64,000 bases of DNA from Flavobacteriales bacterium (GCA_016713875.1 JADJOI010000003.1:310001-374000); one strand, 5' to 3'. Shown: positions 14,496-24,372, counted from the stretch's first letter. The notes: generated from the letters alone by a model not told the origin. Numbers and translations: made by a program.

Positions 14496-17066
14496 CTATG
14501 GGACCTGCTGGGCCCTCACCGCCGTGGGCAGGGTGCCACCGATGTTCTGCAGGATCGGGTCCCGATCGTTCTGCGCGCCGACGTAGCGCACCGAACCGTC
14601 CAGGTTGTGGTCCTCGGGCAGATACCCGGGGACCACCTGCGTGGGGACAAGGCCTCCGATGCGCACCAATATCGCATCACGGTCGTTCTGCGAACCTATG
14701 TAGCGCAGCTGGCCGTCCTTCCGTCCATCGCCCGACCACATGGTCTGCACTGTTCCAAGGTCCTTTCGCGCTCCGACACCCCAGACGGCCGTGCTCGGCA
14801 GGCTGAGGTCGACGGCCTTCACGCCGTGGTCGAGCAGGACCGGTGCTGCGGTCATGATGCCGACGTGGTTCCGATGCAGCACGGCGATGTGGTAGCGGTC
14901 CATCGGGGCGGTGAACTCGACCGGGGAACTGCCGTCCACATCGACGAGGTCCCCATCCCGTTGGATCAGCACGGAGCACGCGGCCACCACCGTGGTCGGG
15001 TCGATGGCGCTGCGCAGCTGCATGAAGGCCCAATCCACGATGGCATCCGGACCCGAGGTCGCGAGGACCGACGGAAGGACGGCCTCCGGGCTCGGACCCA
15101 CAGGCGTGAACAAACCGGTATGCGGATGTGTGAGGGGGATGAGACCGGCGGAGCGGAGCTGGTCGGCCATCAGGCCGGTGCCGGGATCATAAGGGCCATC
15201 CAGCAGGGTGCGTGCCTGGACGCGTAGGGTGCCGGTCGTCTTGTGGATATCAACTTGGTCGACCATGGCCCCTGTGGAGTTCATGAACCGCATCCGCAGC
15301 GAATCGCCGTGGACGTCCAGGAGGAGCGAACCCCAGTGCCCCTGTGTGCTCATGTACATCGCCGGATGGTTGAGGGACGCACCGCTGGCCCGCTTCCCAC
15401 TGACCCCGCACACGGCGTACACGGTTCCGGCATGGGGCTCGAGGTCCCCGGGTTTCTGGTAGGCGCCCGTGGTATTCGCATTGCCGGATGTACCATCCTT
15501 GCGCATCGTCGACGCGTTCCATGTCGATGAGGTACCGTGGTGACCATCGATCAGGAAGGAGCGCTCGTACACATGGCTGTGCCCGCACAGCACCAGATCG
15601 ACGCCATGGGCCTCGAGGATCGGCAGAAAGGTCTGCCGCATATCGAACATGATCCCGCCGCTGTCCGAGATGTTGTCGCTGTCATGCGAGCCCTTGGTGT
15701 ACGGCGGGTGGTGAAAGGCCACGATGATCCAGTCGCTCAGGAGCTCCGCCTGGACCAGGTCCTGCTGCAGCCACAGCGCCATGGCACCGGCGGCCGAACG
15801 GGACACGCCGTAACTGTCCAAGCAGACGATGTGCACGTTGCCGATGTCGAAGCTGTAGTAGGATTCGGTCCCGGAGGGTACGCCACCGCATTGTCCGCTC
15901 GTGGGCGGAGCGAAGAGCGAGTAATAGGTCCCGGTCTGCGTGGCCGCGCTCGCTCCGGAGTAATAGTAATGGTTCCCGGGTACGGGCCACAGACAGGTGT
16001 TGCGGAGGATGGCTCCGTACACGCCATTGAAGATATTGACCTGGAACTCGGCCTCGCGGCCTTGGAGGTACGCGTTGTCGCCAAGCGTCAACCAGGCATC
16101 GGCCGCACCGTTCGCACCGGCGTAGGCGAGATACGCATCGCGCACGGCCAGCTGTTCGGCGAAGCCGGTGCCCTGGTCCCCGGTGACCCAAATGCGCACA
16201 GGGGAGGCGATGGTGGGGGCGGGCAGCGTTCGGAAACTGTAGGACGGGTCGCCGGCGGGGGTAAGGTCCGCGGTCGGTGTGCCCACGGTGTAGTAGTAGT
16301 TGGTGCCGGGAGTGAGGCCATTGACCTGGACCTCATGATCGAGGACGGGAGCCCCTCCTGTGACCTCCATGTCCAGCAGGTTCGGTTGAAGTCCGTACCG
16401 GACTTTGGAAAGGCAGGGTGAATCGGTCTTCCAAAGCACCTTGATGCTCGTGGGCGACGCCTGTTGCAGATAGGGTTCGCTATAAACGCCGGGTGTGCCG
16501 TCCATGGCGGTGATCTCCATGTCGAAGCTGACGTCACTGGAGGCGGGATCGTCCTGATGCACCTCCACGGCGATGGTGTTCGACCCGTTGACGAAAGGGC
16601 CTGCGGGGATCAGGTGCTCGTATACCCTGGACTCGTCGGACCCTGAGATCCCCGAGTAGGAGAACGCGGTGTAGGACTGCGCCCCCTGGTTCATGTTGTT
16701 GCGCAGTACCTCTGTTCCGTTCACGTACATGATCAGGCCATCGTCGCGGATGAACCGTACCCTGAACCCCCCGAAGGTCGTTGCGTTCGGCACGGAGAGC
16801 GTCGTGCGGAAATAGCTCGTGCGGTATTTCGAGCTCGGGTTGGGTCCATAGCCGATCACGGTGGCCTCGTCGCCTTCGCCATAGCCCAGTTGCGCCGGGC
16901 CGCTGGCCCAGGCCGCATCGTTGTATGCGGTCGAGGACCACGCTGTTCCCTGGTTCGATCCGTTATCGAGATACTTCCATGTGGCGCCGAAGGGTACGAT
17001 CACCTCGTCCTGGGCGGACACGAACAGGAACTGAAGTACTGTGCAGGCCAGTGTGACGGTACGCAT
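14496..17066 (-). CDS. Secreted purple acid phosphatase-like metallophosphoesterase
   Basis: An 856-residue exported protein. The signal peptide (RTVTLACTVLQFLFVSAQ) is followed by a beta-sandwich of the glycoside-hydrolase-associated type (about residues 20-190), then a fibronectin III/purple acid phosphatase N domain. The dinuclear metal phosphatase core carries TGDQGTG, LGDNAYL, PGNHYYY, FHHPPY and GHSHVYERS. The C-terminal 240 residues are a module shared with the GloVer-repeat protein at 49422-52394, ending in two YxGxxNDRD repeats and QQVP. There is no conventional T9SS tail. ATG 17066 was preferred over upstream ATG 17153 because it opens directly on the signal peptide. Confidence 0.85.
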   Translation of the reverse strand: MRTVTLACTVLQFLFVSAQDEVIVPFGATWKYLDNGSNQGTAWSSTAYNDAAWASGPAQLGYGEGDEATVIGYGPNPSSKYRTSYFRTTLSVPNATTFGGFRVRFIRDDGLIMYVNGTEVLRNNMNQGAQSYTAFSYSGISGSDESRVYEHLIPAGPFVNGSNTIAVEVHQDDPASSDVSFDMEITAMDGTPGVYSEPYLQQASPTSIKVLWKTDSPCLSKVRYGLQPNLLDMEVTGGAPVLDHEVQVNGLTPGTNYYYTVGTPTADLTPAGDPSYSFRTLPAPTIASPVRIWVTGDQGTGFAEQLAVRDAYLAYAGANGAADAWLTLGDNAYLQGREAEFQVNIFNGVYGAILRNTCLWPVPGNHYYYSGASAATQTGTYYSLFAPPTSGQCGGVPSGTESYYSFDIGNVHIVCLDSYGVSRSAAGAMALWLQQDLVQAELLSDWIIVAFHHPPYTKGSHDSDNISDSGGIMFDMRQTFLPILEAHGVDLVLCGHSHVYERSFLIDGHHGTSSTWNASTMRKDGTSGNANTTGAYQKPGDLEPHAGTVYAVCGVSGKRASGASLNHPAMYMSTQGHWGSLLLDVHGDSLRMRFMNSTGAMVDQVDIHKTTGTLRVQARTLLDGPYDPGTGLMADQLRSAGLIPLTHPHTGLFTPVGPSPEAVLPSVLATSGPDAIVDWAFMQLRSAIDPTTVVAACSVLIQRDGDLVDVDGSSPVEFTAPMDRYHIAVLHRNHVGIMTAAPVLLDHGVKAVDLSLPSTAVWGVGARKDLGTVQTMWSGDGRKDGQLRYIGSQNDRDAILVRIGGLVPTQVVPGYLPEDHNLDGSVRYVGAQNDRDPILQNIGGTLPTAVRAQQVP

Positions 17067-17169
17067 GGTGATGGGGACGGGGAGCAGGAAGGTAGGGATG
17101 GTCCAAGACATTGTCCAGTCGGGGGAGGTTGCACCGATGGTGGTTGAAGCCATGACCCAGGGCTTGGGC

Positions 17170-18006
17170 TCAGGCGCCGCCCGGCGGACCGGTCGCCCAT
17201 GAACGGCTCCAAGAGCGCCTACCAGGAGCGGGAACGACGCACACCAGGTGATGGAAAGGATCGTGAAGACCGTGGACCCGGTCCACGAGGGCGTTCCATC
17301 CGCCGGGTCGCCGAAGAACGGTCAAGGGGCCCGCGGCTTGCACCTCCTGAAGCGCGTGAGCGTGATATTGGGTAGCGAGCTCCGGCACGCCGAGCTGCGC
17401 GTAGTAGGTGGCGGAACGCGACCGGGCGGCCCGGGCTGCCTCAAGGTCCGCGTAGAGCACGCTGTCCATCACGTGCACCTCGCCACCCGGCGCCAGGGCG
17501 CATGCGCGGCGGAGGGTGACCAGGGCATCAGGGAAGTAGTGGAAGCTGGCGGCGAAGAGCACGACATCGAAGCGGCGGTCGTCACGCGCGGGGTTGAAGA
17601 GGTCGGCCAGGGCGAAGCGGGGGCCGTCGGGAAAGACGCGCGCAGCCTGCTGTAGCTCCGGCAAGTGGCGGTCGATGCCAAGCACTATATGGCCCGCTCG
17701 TGCGAGCAGGGCGGATAGCCAGCCGTTGCCGCAGCCGACATCGAGCACCTTCAGCGGCCTTCCGGTACGTGCGAGATGATCCAGCAACCGCTGCGCGCTG
17801 CGGGTCCGTACGCGCCATTCAGCGTTGTGCTTTCCGGCCATGACCTGCGGTAAACGCGCGACAAGGGCATCATCCAGGAGCCGCCCCTCCAGCCCGCGCG
17901 CACGGTTGTACAGGTCCCCGAACGGACCTGGATCCTCTAGCAGCGCAACACCATGGACGACCGCATCGAACGCCGCTCCGCCATCGATCGCATCCCCCGT
18001 GCTCAT
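17170..18006 (-). CDS. SAM-dependent class I methyltransferase
   Basis: A 278-residue cytosolic methyltransferase. Motif I is VLDVGCGNGWLSALLARAGH and motif II begins GIDRHLPEL. FDVVLFAASFHYFPDAL and LAPGGEVHVMDSV are the later motifs. The first 80 residues are a helical extension (FGDLYNRARGLEGRLLDD). The start overlaps the stop of the upstream radical SAM gene by one base (TGATG), so the two are translationally coupled. It is the last gene of a five-gene operon and the substrate is unknown. Confidence 0.85.
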   Translation of the reverse strand: MSTGDAIDGGAAFDAVVHGVALLEDPGPFGDLYNRARGLEGRLLDDALVARLPQVMAGKHNAEWRVRTRSAQRLLDHLARTGRPLKVLDVGCGNGWLSALLARAGHIVLGIDRHLPELQQAARVFPDGPRFALADLFNPARDDRRFDVVLFAASFHYFPDALVTLRRACALAPGGEVHVMDSVLYADLEAARAARSRSATYYAQLGVPELATQYHAHALQEVQAAGPLTVLRRPGGWNALVDRVHGLHDPFHHLVCVVPAPGRRSWSRSWATGPPGGA

Positions 18007-19403
18007 CAGGACAGGGATCGCCAGAGGAGCATACCGGCACGACCGCTCCACGCGCGCAGTTTGTGGCGGAGCGCGCGAGGGGATGTGCGTCGGCCGCCTT
18101 CTCGTGCCTTGTGCCACTCCACTTCGTTCACCACGTAGCGCACCGCATGGCCGTAGTAGGGCTTGCGATAGGCCCGCGGAAAGTCGAGTTCGCGATCGCT
18201 GCCCAGTTCCCAAGGAAGGGGGTGCTCCAGGTCGGCTTCCACCTGCGCATGGAGCTCCGTGCCGGTGATGGGGTAGGCGACGGTGATCGTGAACACGTCC
18301 GGAGAGCTCTCCTTGAGGTGCTCCACCGTGCGCAGGATATCCTCTTCGCGTTCACCGGGATAACCGAGCATGATGAAGGTGCCCGTTCCGATGCCCGCGG
18401 CCCGCGCGGCCTTGATCATGTCGCGCACGCGTTGCACATCGACGCGGCGGTCCATGGCGTCGATCACCGCCTGGCTGCCGCTCTCGGCGCCCACCCACAC
18501 CTGGACACAGCCGCTCCGCTTCAACAGGTCGATCACCGCATTGTTCATCCGGTCGGCGCGGGTGATGCACTCATAGCTGATCTGCAGACCACGCTCCTCG
18601 AGCCCGTCCACGAATTCCTGGAGCCAGCGATGGTTCACGGTGAACACATCATCCACGAACCAGATCCGGTCCGGGACATAGCGCTGCTGGATGTCCGCCA
18701 GTTCATCGAGCACCTTTTCCACGGGGCGGCGGCGGTAGCTGAGGCCGTAGACGCCCCTGCTGCACCAGCGGCAGGTGTACGGGCACCCTCGCATGGTGCT
18801 GACGTTGATGGCACTGTAACCGTGCCGGCCCCGCCAGGCCTCGAGGTAGGCGCGCATGTCGATGAGGTCGCGCGCTGGCAGCGACGATCCGGTAAGGTCC
18901 TTGAGCTTTTCGCGCTCGGCATTGTGGTGCACGGTGCCCTGCGCGTCGCGCCATACCGCTCCGTCGATGCCCTCCAGAGCGGTGCGCCCGGCCGTGAACG
19001 CGTGGACCAGCTCCGCCATGGTGCGTTCGCCCTCGCCCACCACACAGGCGTCCGCACCATGCCGCAGGAAGCGTTCCGCATGGGCCCGTGTCTCCGGGCC
19101 GCCGAGCACGATCCTCACGGACCGCAATGCGGGATCCTGCCGGACGCGGCCGATGATGCGCACGATGTTCGCCCGGGTCATCAGGTTGACATACAGGCCC
19201 AGGCAGCCGGGCCGTTCCGTGCGGATCCGCTGTAAAAGCCCTTCAAGGGTGCTGAAGGTGCTGTCGTGCACGAGCACTTCATGCCCTGCGTCGCGAAGGT
19301 GACCGGCGATGTACAGGAGGCCGAGGGGCGGGTAGGGGCGCATCAAGGCGCGCTCTTTCGCATCCTCATGGAGGAAATAGCCGTGGGCGAGGAGCACCTT
19401 CAT
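18006..19403 (-). CDS. B12-binding domain radical SAM protein (first paralog)
   Basis: A 465-residue enzyme of the cobalamin-dependent radical SAM (BchE/P-methylase-like) type. The N-terminal cobalamin-binding domain spans about 1-150 (RPYPPLGLLYIAGHLRDAGH, VLGGPETRAHAE, CVVGEGERTMAEL). The radical SAM core carries the CxxxCxxC cluster at C207, C211 and C214, followed by IWFVDDVFTV, WVGAESGSQAVIDAMDR and the GYPGE motif. The C-terminal tail is basic. It is flanked by methyltransferase genes with 1- and 4-base overlaps. Such enzymes methylate or rearrange unreactive carbons; the product here cannot be named. Confidence 0.88.
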   Translation of the reverse strand: MKVLLAHGYFLHEDAKERALMRPYPPLGLLYIAGHLRDAGHEVLVHDSTFSTLEGLLQRIRTERPGCLGLYVNLMTRANIVRIIGRVRQDPALRSVRIVLGGPETRAHAERFLRHGADACVVGEGERTMAELVHAFTAGRTALEGIDGAVWRDAQGTVHHNAEREKLKDLTGSSLPARDLIDMRAYLEAWRGRHGYSAINVSTMRGCPYTCRWCSRGVYGLSYRRRPVEKVLDELADIQQRYVPDRIWFVDDVFTVNHRWLQEFVDGLEERGLQISYECITRADRMNNAVIDLLKRSGCVQVWVGAESGSQAVIDAMDRRVDVQRVRDMIKAARAAGIGTGTFIMLGYPGEREEDILRTVEHLKESSPDVFTITVAYPITGTELHAQVEADLEHPLPWELGSDRELDFPRAYRKPYYGHAVRYVVNEVEWHKAREGGRRTSPRALRHKLRAWSGRAGMLLWRSLS

Positions 19404-20200
19404 GCGCTGCGGCGGAACTGGATGAGGACGTGATCACCGAGGCGCGCAAGGCCGGATGCCCGAGAAAAGTACCGGTCCATGCGCCCCAACAGGTGAAGCA
19501 GGCGGGGCCGATGCCGCACGAGCGGTTCAAGGTATCCAGGAGGTACGAACAGACCGATGGGCCGAAGGTCCTCCAGGATGAACGACGGCCCGAACACCTG
19601 CCGGAGGGTGGACGGGGGATGATACCAGGTGGGCACGGTGCCACCGCCCACGGGGACGTTGATGGCCTTCCGGGTCCATCGCCGAAAGGCCGATGATGGC
19701 CGCGCTCGCAGCAGGAAGTAGGTCGTTTCGAGCAGGCAGCGGTCGGCCATCAGCACCGCGACGAACCGGCCTCCGGGACGGAGCACGGATGCGACGAAGC
19801 GCCCAACGCGCCCAAGGTCGTCCACATCGATGCAGTTGAGCCCGCCGAGGTCGGAGAGCACGAGGTCGAATGGACCTTCTGCCTCGGGCAGTGCCGGAGC
19901 CGTCAGATCGAGCGGGGCGGTGCGCACCCGTTGGGCGAGCCCGGCGCGCTGGACATGGACCCGGGTGGCGGCGATCATGGCCGGGCTGCGGTCGGTGGCC
20001 AGCACGGTATGACCGGCCTGCGCCATGTGAACGGCATCGGCACCGGTGCCGCAGTTGAGCTCGAGCACCCGCAGGGACGGACCCGCCAGCAGGGGGGCCA
20101 GTGCGCGCCACACCTGCTCACGTTGGGCCCTTCCGACCGCACTGTCGGTGAAGTCGACGTCGTATGTGGCGGCGGCGGCATCGAACGCGTCCATGGTCAC
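19400..20200 (-). CDS. SAM-dependent class I methyltransferase
   Basis: A 266-residue methyltransferase with motif I VLELNCGTGADAVHMAQAGH, acidic motif II LATDRSPAM, FDLVLSDLGGLNCI and LRPGGRFVAVLM. The start is probably GTG 20200, which overlaps the upstream stop as GTGA; an ATG two codons later is the alternative. Its stop overlaps the next gene as ATGA. It sits between the two B12 radical SAM genes. The aromatic- and proline-rich C-terminal region (TWYHPPSTLRQVF, LFVPPGYLEPL) probably forms a substrate cap. Confidence 0.85.
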   Translation of the reverse strand: MTMDAFDAAAATYDVDFTDSAVGRAQREQVWRALAPLLAGPSLRVLELNCGTGADAVHMAQAGHTVLATDRSPAMIAATRVHVQRAGLAQRVRTAPLDLTAPALPEAEGPFDLVLSDLGGLNCIDVDDLGRVGRFVASVLRPGGRFVAVLMADRCLLETTYFLLRARPSSAFRRWTRKAINVPVGGGTVPTWYHPPSTLRQVFGPSFILEDLRPIGLFVPPGYLEPLVRHRPRLLHLLGRMDRYFSRASGLARLGDHVLIQFRRSA

Positions 20201-21636
20201 GTGGCGGAGAGGCGGATGCGGTTGACCAATACGGCGGGCTGGTAGTAGAGCAGGGAGAACCCGCGGCGGAGATCGGTCGGACCTCCGCGGAGCGCCTGTG
20301 TGAGCGCGAGCACGGCCTGACGGCGGCGGTATCGGGCATGTACGTAGCGGTGGAGCCGCTTGTAGTAGGCCGGTGAGCGGGAGCCGCGGAACATCATCGC
20401 CAGGTCGTCGCTGTCGCTCCAGTTGGCTTTGTCGCCGAGCTCCGGTCGCACACGCTCGAAGAAGGGCGTTCCGGGGAGCGGGTAGCTGATGGAAACGCCG
20501 ATGTCATGCGGCATCAGGTCCTCCACCATGCGGATGGTGCGCTCCACGTCGGCGTCGCTCTCGCCGGGATACCCGAACTGCAGGAAGAAGCCGACACGCA
20601 CGCCCTTGGCCTTCAGCAGGCGGGTGGCCTCGGCGATCTGCTCCACGCGCGTGCCCTTGTCCATGGCATCCAGGATGTGCTGGCTGCCGCTCTCCGCGCC
20701 CACCCACACCTCCTCCAGACCGGAGCGCACCAGCGCATCGATGGTGTCGCTCTCCAGGAGCAGGTCGACCCGGCTCTGGATCTTGTAGGGGATCCGCACG
20801 CCGCGTTCCTCGACCAGGTCGGCGAAGCGCTGCACCCAGCCGGGCTTGAGGCCGAAGATGTCGTCGCACATCCACAAGTGGTCCGGGGCCGCCCGGTCGC
20901 CGAGCAGTTCCATCTCGAGCACCACGTGTTCGGGTGAACGGCTGTTGTACCGGTTGCCGTAGATGGGCTTCGCGCACCAGTTGCACTTGAACGGGCAGCC
21001 GCGGGTGGTGGCCACGTTGAGGCTGAAGCGGCCCTGGGAGCGCATCCAGATGCGACGGTAGGGGGCCAGGTCGATGAGGTCCCAGGCGGGCAGGGGCAGC
21101 GCATCGAGGTCGCGCATCACGGGGCGCTTGGGTGTACGCTGGACATCCCCATCGGGTCCGAGGTGGGCCACGTTCGCCACCGACCGCCATGGCGTTCCGG
21201 CGGACCAGTGCTCCACCAGTTCGCGCAGGGCCTCCTCGCTCTCGCCGAGCACCACGGCATCCGCACCGGCCTTCAGGTAGAGCTCGGGATGGTCGGACGC
21301 ATCGGAACTGTTCACCACCACCAGGCAGCCCTGTTGCTTGCCCAGGCCGATCATGCGCAGGCAGGCCTCGCGCATCACCGTGAGGCACATCTTGGTGAGG
21401 TAGTTGAAGCCGTCGTCCTGGATCACCAGCACCCGGGGTGCGTGGGCCTCCAGGGCGGGCAGGAGGTCCTCCGGTCCGCGGGCGAGACCGCTGTCATGCA
21501 CATGCACCGCGTGACCGGCCTCGCGCAGCACGGCCGCGGCCAGCAGGGTGCCGAGCGGGGGGTAGGGGCGCGCGTCCTGCCACTGCTTGCGGTCGAGGCG
21601 GTGGAAGTAGGCGTTGGTGAGCAGCACCCGGGCCAT
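20197..21636 (-). CDS. B12-binding domain radical SAM protein (second paralog)
   Basis: A 479-residue paralog of the enzyme at 18006-19403. The cobalamin domain (RPYPPLGTLLAAAVLREAGH, VNSSDASDHPE, AVVLGESEEALRELVEH) precedes the cluster motif at C214, C218 and C221 (CPFKCNWC), then WMCDDIFGL, WVGAESGSQHILDAMDKG and FGYPGE. The C terminus is arginine-rich. The matching RPYPPLG and WVGAESGSQ blocks show both paralogs arose by duplication. One base separates it from the nucleotidyltransferase gene upstream. Confidence 0.88.
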   Translation of the reverse strand: MARVLLTNAYFHRLDRKQWQDARPYPPLGTLLAAAVLREAGHAVHVHDSGLARGPEDLLPALEAHAPRVLVIQDDGFNYLTKMCLTVMREACLRMIGLGKQQGCLVVVNSSDASDHPELYLKAGADAVVLGESEEALRELVEHWSAGTPWRSVANVAHLGPDGDVQRTPKRPVMRDLDALPLPAWDLIDLAPYRRIWMRSQGRFSLNVATTRGCPFKCNWCAKPIYGNRYNSRSPEHVVLEMELLGDRAAPDHLWMCDDIFGLKPGWVQRFADLVEERGVRIPYKIQSRVDLLLESDTIDALVRSGLEEVWVGAESGSQHILDAMDKGTRVEQIAEATRLLKAKGVRVGFFLQFGYPGESDADVERTIRMVEDLMPHDIGVSISYPLPGTPFFERVRPELGDKANWSDSDDLAMMFRGSRSPAYYKRLHRYVHARYRRRQAVLALTQALRGGPTDLRRGFSLLYYQPAVLVNRIRLSAT

Positions 21637-21637
21637 G

Positions 21638-22618
21638 TCAGCTCAGGGATCGTCCGGTACGCAGCTCCAGGTCGCGGAGCCGTTCGTGGTAGGCGTCGAG
21701 CACGCGGCGCTGGAAGTTGCGCGGATGATGCTTGCTCACATAAGTGCGCGTGCGCAGGGCCAGGTCGAAGGTGCGGGGGTCCATGTCGTTGAACTTCCAG
21801 CGCCAATAGCGCCAGGTGAGGGCCATGGACCAGTTGTCGAGCATCTCCCCGAAGACGCTGCCGAGCAGCCGCTCCCAGAAGGCCTTGCGGGCCTCGCCGC
21901 CGGCGTCCACCTCCGGAACGTGCGGCACGCGGGCCGCGGGCAGCAGCTCGAAAGCCCATTGGTTCGCTCGGAAAAAGGCATCGCGTGTACCGTTGCCGTG
22001 AAGCCCCAGCAGGGTGATCACCTCGGTGGCGGTGAAGCGGTTGCGGTCCTCCACGGCCAGATGGTCCGTGTCCAGGAAGTAGTTGATGCAGAAATCGCGA
22101 CGGCTGTTGAGCAGGAAGAGCTTCTTGTAGGCGATGAGCAGGGTGCGCGCCAGCCAGAGACGGCCCGGAGCGGTGATGATGAAGAAGTCGATGTCCCCAT
22201 CGGTCGCGAGGCGGCCCTTGCTGAGGCTTCCGCTGACGAACACGGCGCGCACGAAAGGGGTGCGGGCGATGCGGCGGGCCATGTGCCGTGCCTTGGGCAT
22301 GCGTGCCTCGGCGCGCTTCGCATCCTCGTGCCGCGCCCGCACATCGGTCTCGGTGATGCGCAGGCCCCAGTACGCTCCCACGTTCGCGATCACCTCATCG
22401 CGATGCAGCTCCTGCAGCAGGTCCTCCACCTCGGACGGCGCCGGGCGGCCGGCGCAGGAGAAGGCCAGCACCTCGGCGCTGGTGAGCGGATGGCGGAACA
22501 CGTCGAAGTAGGCCAGCGTGCGCAGGATGGAGCACAGGGCACCGGCCCGACGCCGGTCGTCGCCGGTGGCAGGCCCGGCCACGACGGGTCCGAGGGGTTC
22601 GGTCAGGATCGGCGGCAC
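21638..22618 (-). CDS. Nucleotidyltransferase-fold protein with N-terminal winged helix
   Basis: A 326-residue protein and the first gene of the operon. Residues about 30-90 (ILRTLAYFDVFRHPLTSAEV to DEVIANVGAYWGL) look like a winged helix. The following domain has the pol-beta nucleotidyltransferase signature GSLSKGRLATDGDIDFFI, with the paired aspartates of DID. A long helical C-terminal part follows. Whether it transfers nucleotides or only keeps the fold is not known. The start is GTG 22618, and TATCTTCG about 20 bases upstream resembles a -7 box. Confidence 0.75.
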   Translation of the reverse strand: MPPILTEPLGPVVAGPATGDDRRRAGALCSILRTLAYFDVFRHPLTSAEVLAFSCAGRPAPSEVEDLLQELHRDEVIANVGAYWGLRITETDVRARHEDAKRAEARMPKARHMARRIARTPFVRAVFVSGSLSKGRLATDGDIDFFIITAPGRLWLARTLLIAYKKLFLLNSRRDFCINYFLDTDHLAVEDRNRFTATEVITLLGLHGNGTRDAFFRANQWAFELLPAARVPHVPEVDAGGEARKAFWERLLGSVFGEMLDNWSMALTWRYWRWKFNDMDPRTFDLALRTRTYVSKHHPRNFQRRVLDAYHERLRDLELRTGRSLS

Positions 22619-22732
22619 GTCGGCAGGGCGGGGTCGTCGAAGATAGACTACGAACCAAGACAGCGCGCCCCGTGCGAACGTTGCCCGGTCGACCGGATGC
22701 CGCGGAGGGGGGATGCTACTTTGGGCGGCGCG

Positions 22733-24154
22733 ATGCGGGAGCAGGTACGGGCCTGGGCACTGCCGGGTGTGCTGATCACATTATGGTCCGCGCTGGCCGT
22801 TCTCCTCGGCATGGCCGGGTTCGAGGGGCTTCTCGGGGCCGATGCGCACGACTACCTGCGGCTGGCGCGGCAGTGGACGGCCTGGGCGCAGGGTGCCCCG
22901 CGCCCGATGATGGTGGAGCACCCGATGGGGTATCCCCTGCTGGGGGCGTTGCTGGGCGGCGCTTTCGGTGCGGAGCATGCGGCGCTGCGGCTGGTGACGG
23001 GCCTGTCGTGGGTGGCCCTGGTGCTCGCCGGTCGCGGCATCCTCCTTCGCCAGGCCGGGCCGGGCCACGCCCCGGGCCTCTACGCGATGTTGATCATCGG
23101 TGGCGCCCCCTTCGTGCTGCGCTACGCCCACACGGTGATGAGCGACGTGCCGGCGATGGCGGCCGTGCTGATCGCCACGGCGTGCACGCTCCTGTGGAAC
23201 GAACGACGGCGGTGGCCGGACCTTGCGATGGCCGCGGCGGCGGGCGCTGTGGCGGTGGGCTTCCGCACGGCCTGTGCCCCGCTGGTGCTGGTGCTGGCGT
23301 TGACCTGGCCGTGGGGGCTTCCGGCGGGCCGGCGCGGATGGCTGTGGGTGCTGGCGGCCATCGGGGCGTTGGCCGGCGCCATCCTCATCGCGGCGAACGC
23401 CGGCCTGCCGGCCCTGCGCACCCCGTTGCAGGAGTGGTCCGTGCCGCACATGGTGGCACGGACGCACACGTCGGACGACGGCGTACTGCGCTACACCCTG
23501 CCCAACGTGCTGTACGTGCTCGGGGTGTTCGTGCATCCCGGGCTGTTGCCCGCAGGGCTGCTGGTGCTGCCGTTCGTACGGCGGAGCGATGTGCGCGTGC
23601 CGGCGGTGCGGCTGGCGCTGGTGCTTCTGGCGGCGTACCTGCTGCTGCTCGCGGGCCTGCCTTTCCAGAACGACCGGGTGCTGGCACTGGGGCAGCCGTT
23701 CGCGGCGATCGCGCTGTTCCCGGCGTTCGGCCGTGCGCTGGCCTGGGCGGAGGAGCGCGGTGCGGCGCGCCGGATGGTGGTGACGGCCCTGGCGCTGGTG
23801 CAGCTGCTGTTGTTCGTGCGGGCGATGGCGCCCTTTGTGCGGCAGGCGGCCGAGGAGCGGGAGCTGGCGGGGGTGGTGCGTGCGCTGCGGCCGCAGGTGG
23901 TGTACACGCACGGAATGGGCGGCCCACTGATGGAGCAGGTGCCCGGCGTGGCCGTGCACGAGCTGTGGTACGGCCGCATCGCGCGGTTCGAGCCTGGTGC
24001 GCTGGTGGTGGTGCGCCCCGCCGCTCTTGCCGAGCAATGGGCGGACCTGCCGCCGGCGACCAACTGGGAAGCGGCCATCGCGCAGGGCGCCCGGGTGCTG
24101 TGGCATGGGCCGTCCGGGTGGGTGGTGGCGCAGCTGCCTGCCGAGCGTCGCTGA
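22733..24154 (+). CDS. Polytopic membrane glycosyltransferase-like protein (GT-C type)
   Basis: A 473-residue protein with about ten hydrophobic segments. The early loop GADAHDYLRLARQWTAW and the segment VEHPMGYPLLGALLGG resemble the first periplasmic loop of GT39/ArnT-type lipid-linked sugar transferases, in which acidic residues bind metal or substrate. A soluble C-terminal part follows the last membrane segment. It is divergent from the radical SAM operon, with only 114 bases between them, and may glycosylate a lipid or protein linked to that pathway. TACTTTGG nine bases before the ATG is close to the -7 consensus. Confidence 0.65.
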   Translation: MREQVRAWALPGVLITLWSALAVLLGMAGFEGLLGADAHDYLRLARQWTAWAQGAPRPMMVEHPMGYPLLGALLGGAFGAEHAALRLVTGLSWVALVLAGRGILLRQAGPGHAPGLYAMLIIGGAPFVLRYAHTVMSDVPAMAAVLIATACTLLWNERRRWPDLAMAAAAGAVAVGFRTACAPLVLVLALTWPWGLPAGRRGWLWVLAAIGALAGAILIAANAGLPALRTPLQEWSVPHMVARTHTSDDGVLRYTLPNVLYVLGVFVHPGLLPAGLLVLPFVRRSDVRVPAVRLALVLLAAYLLLLAGLPFQNDRVLALGQPFAAIALFPAFGRALAWAEERGAARRMVVTALALVQLLLFVRAMAPFVRQAAEERELAGVVRALRPQVVYTHGMGGPLMEQVPGVAVHELWYGRIARFEPGALVVVRPAALAEQWADLPPATNWEAAIAQGARVLWHGPSGWVVAQLPAERR

Positions 24155-24229
24155 GGATCCGCAGGCGCGCTATCTTATCCGTCGCGAGATCGACGCGAAA
24201 AACGTCATGCCCGCCCGGGATGGAAGCGG

Positions 24230-24350
24230 CGGACCGGTGAAGCGAAGCGCGAGCGGCGCACGGAGCGAGGAGACTGCGAGGAACGAGCAGGCCCCGGAGC
24301 CCGATGCGCTGCCGCGTGCAGCGAGCCGGCCAAAGCGGACAGCCCGCAGG
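24230..24350 (+). repeat. Diverged dispersed repeat upstream of dnaE
   Basis: This gene-free stretch (24155-24372) contains GAGCGAGGAGACTGCGAGGA near 24261 and, about 85 bases on, AGCGGACAGCCCG near 24335. The repeat upstream of dinB (41205-41340, read on the minus strand) has the same two blocks in the same order and spacing. It is a related but diverged copy. Confidence 0.45.
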
Positions 24351-24372
24351 CGGCCACCGATCGGACATCCCC

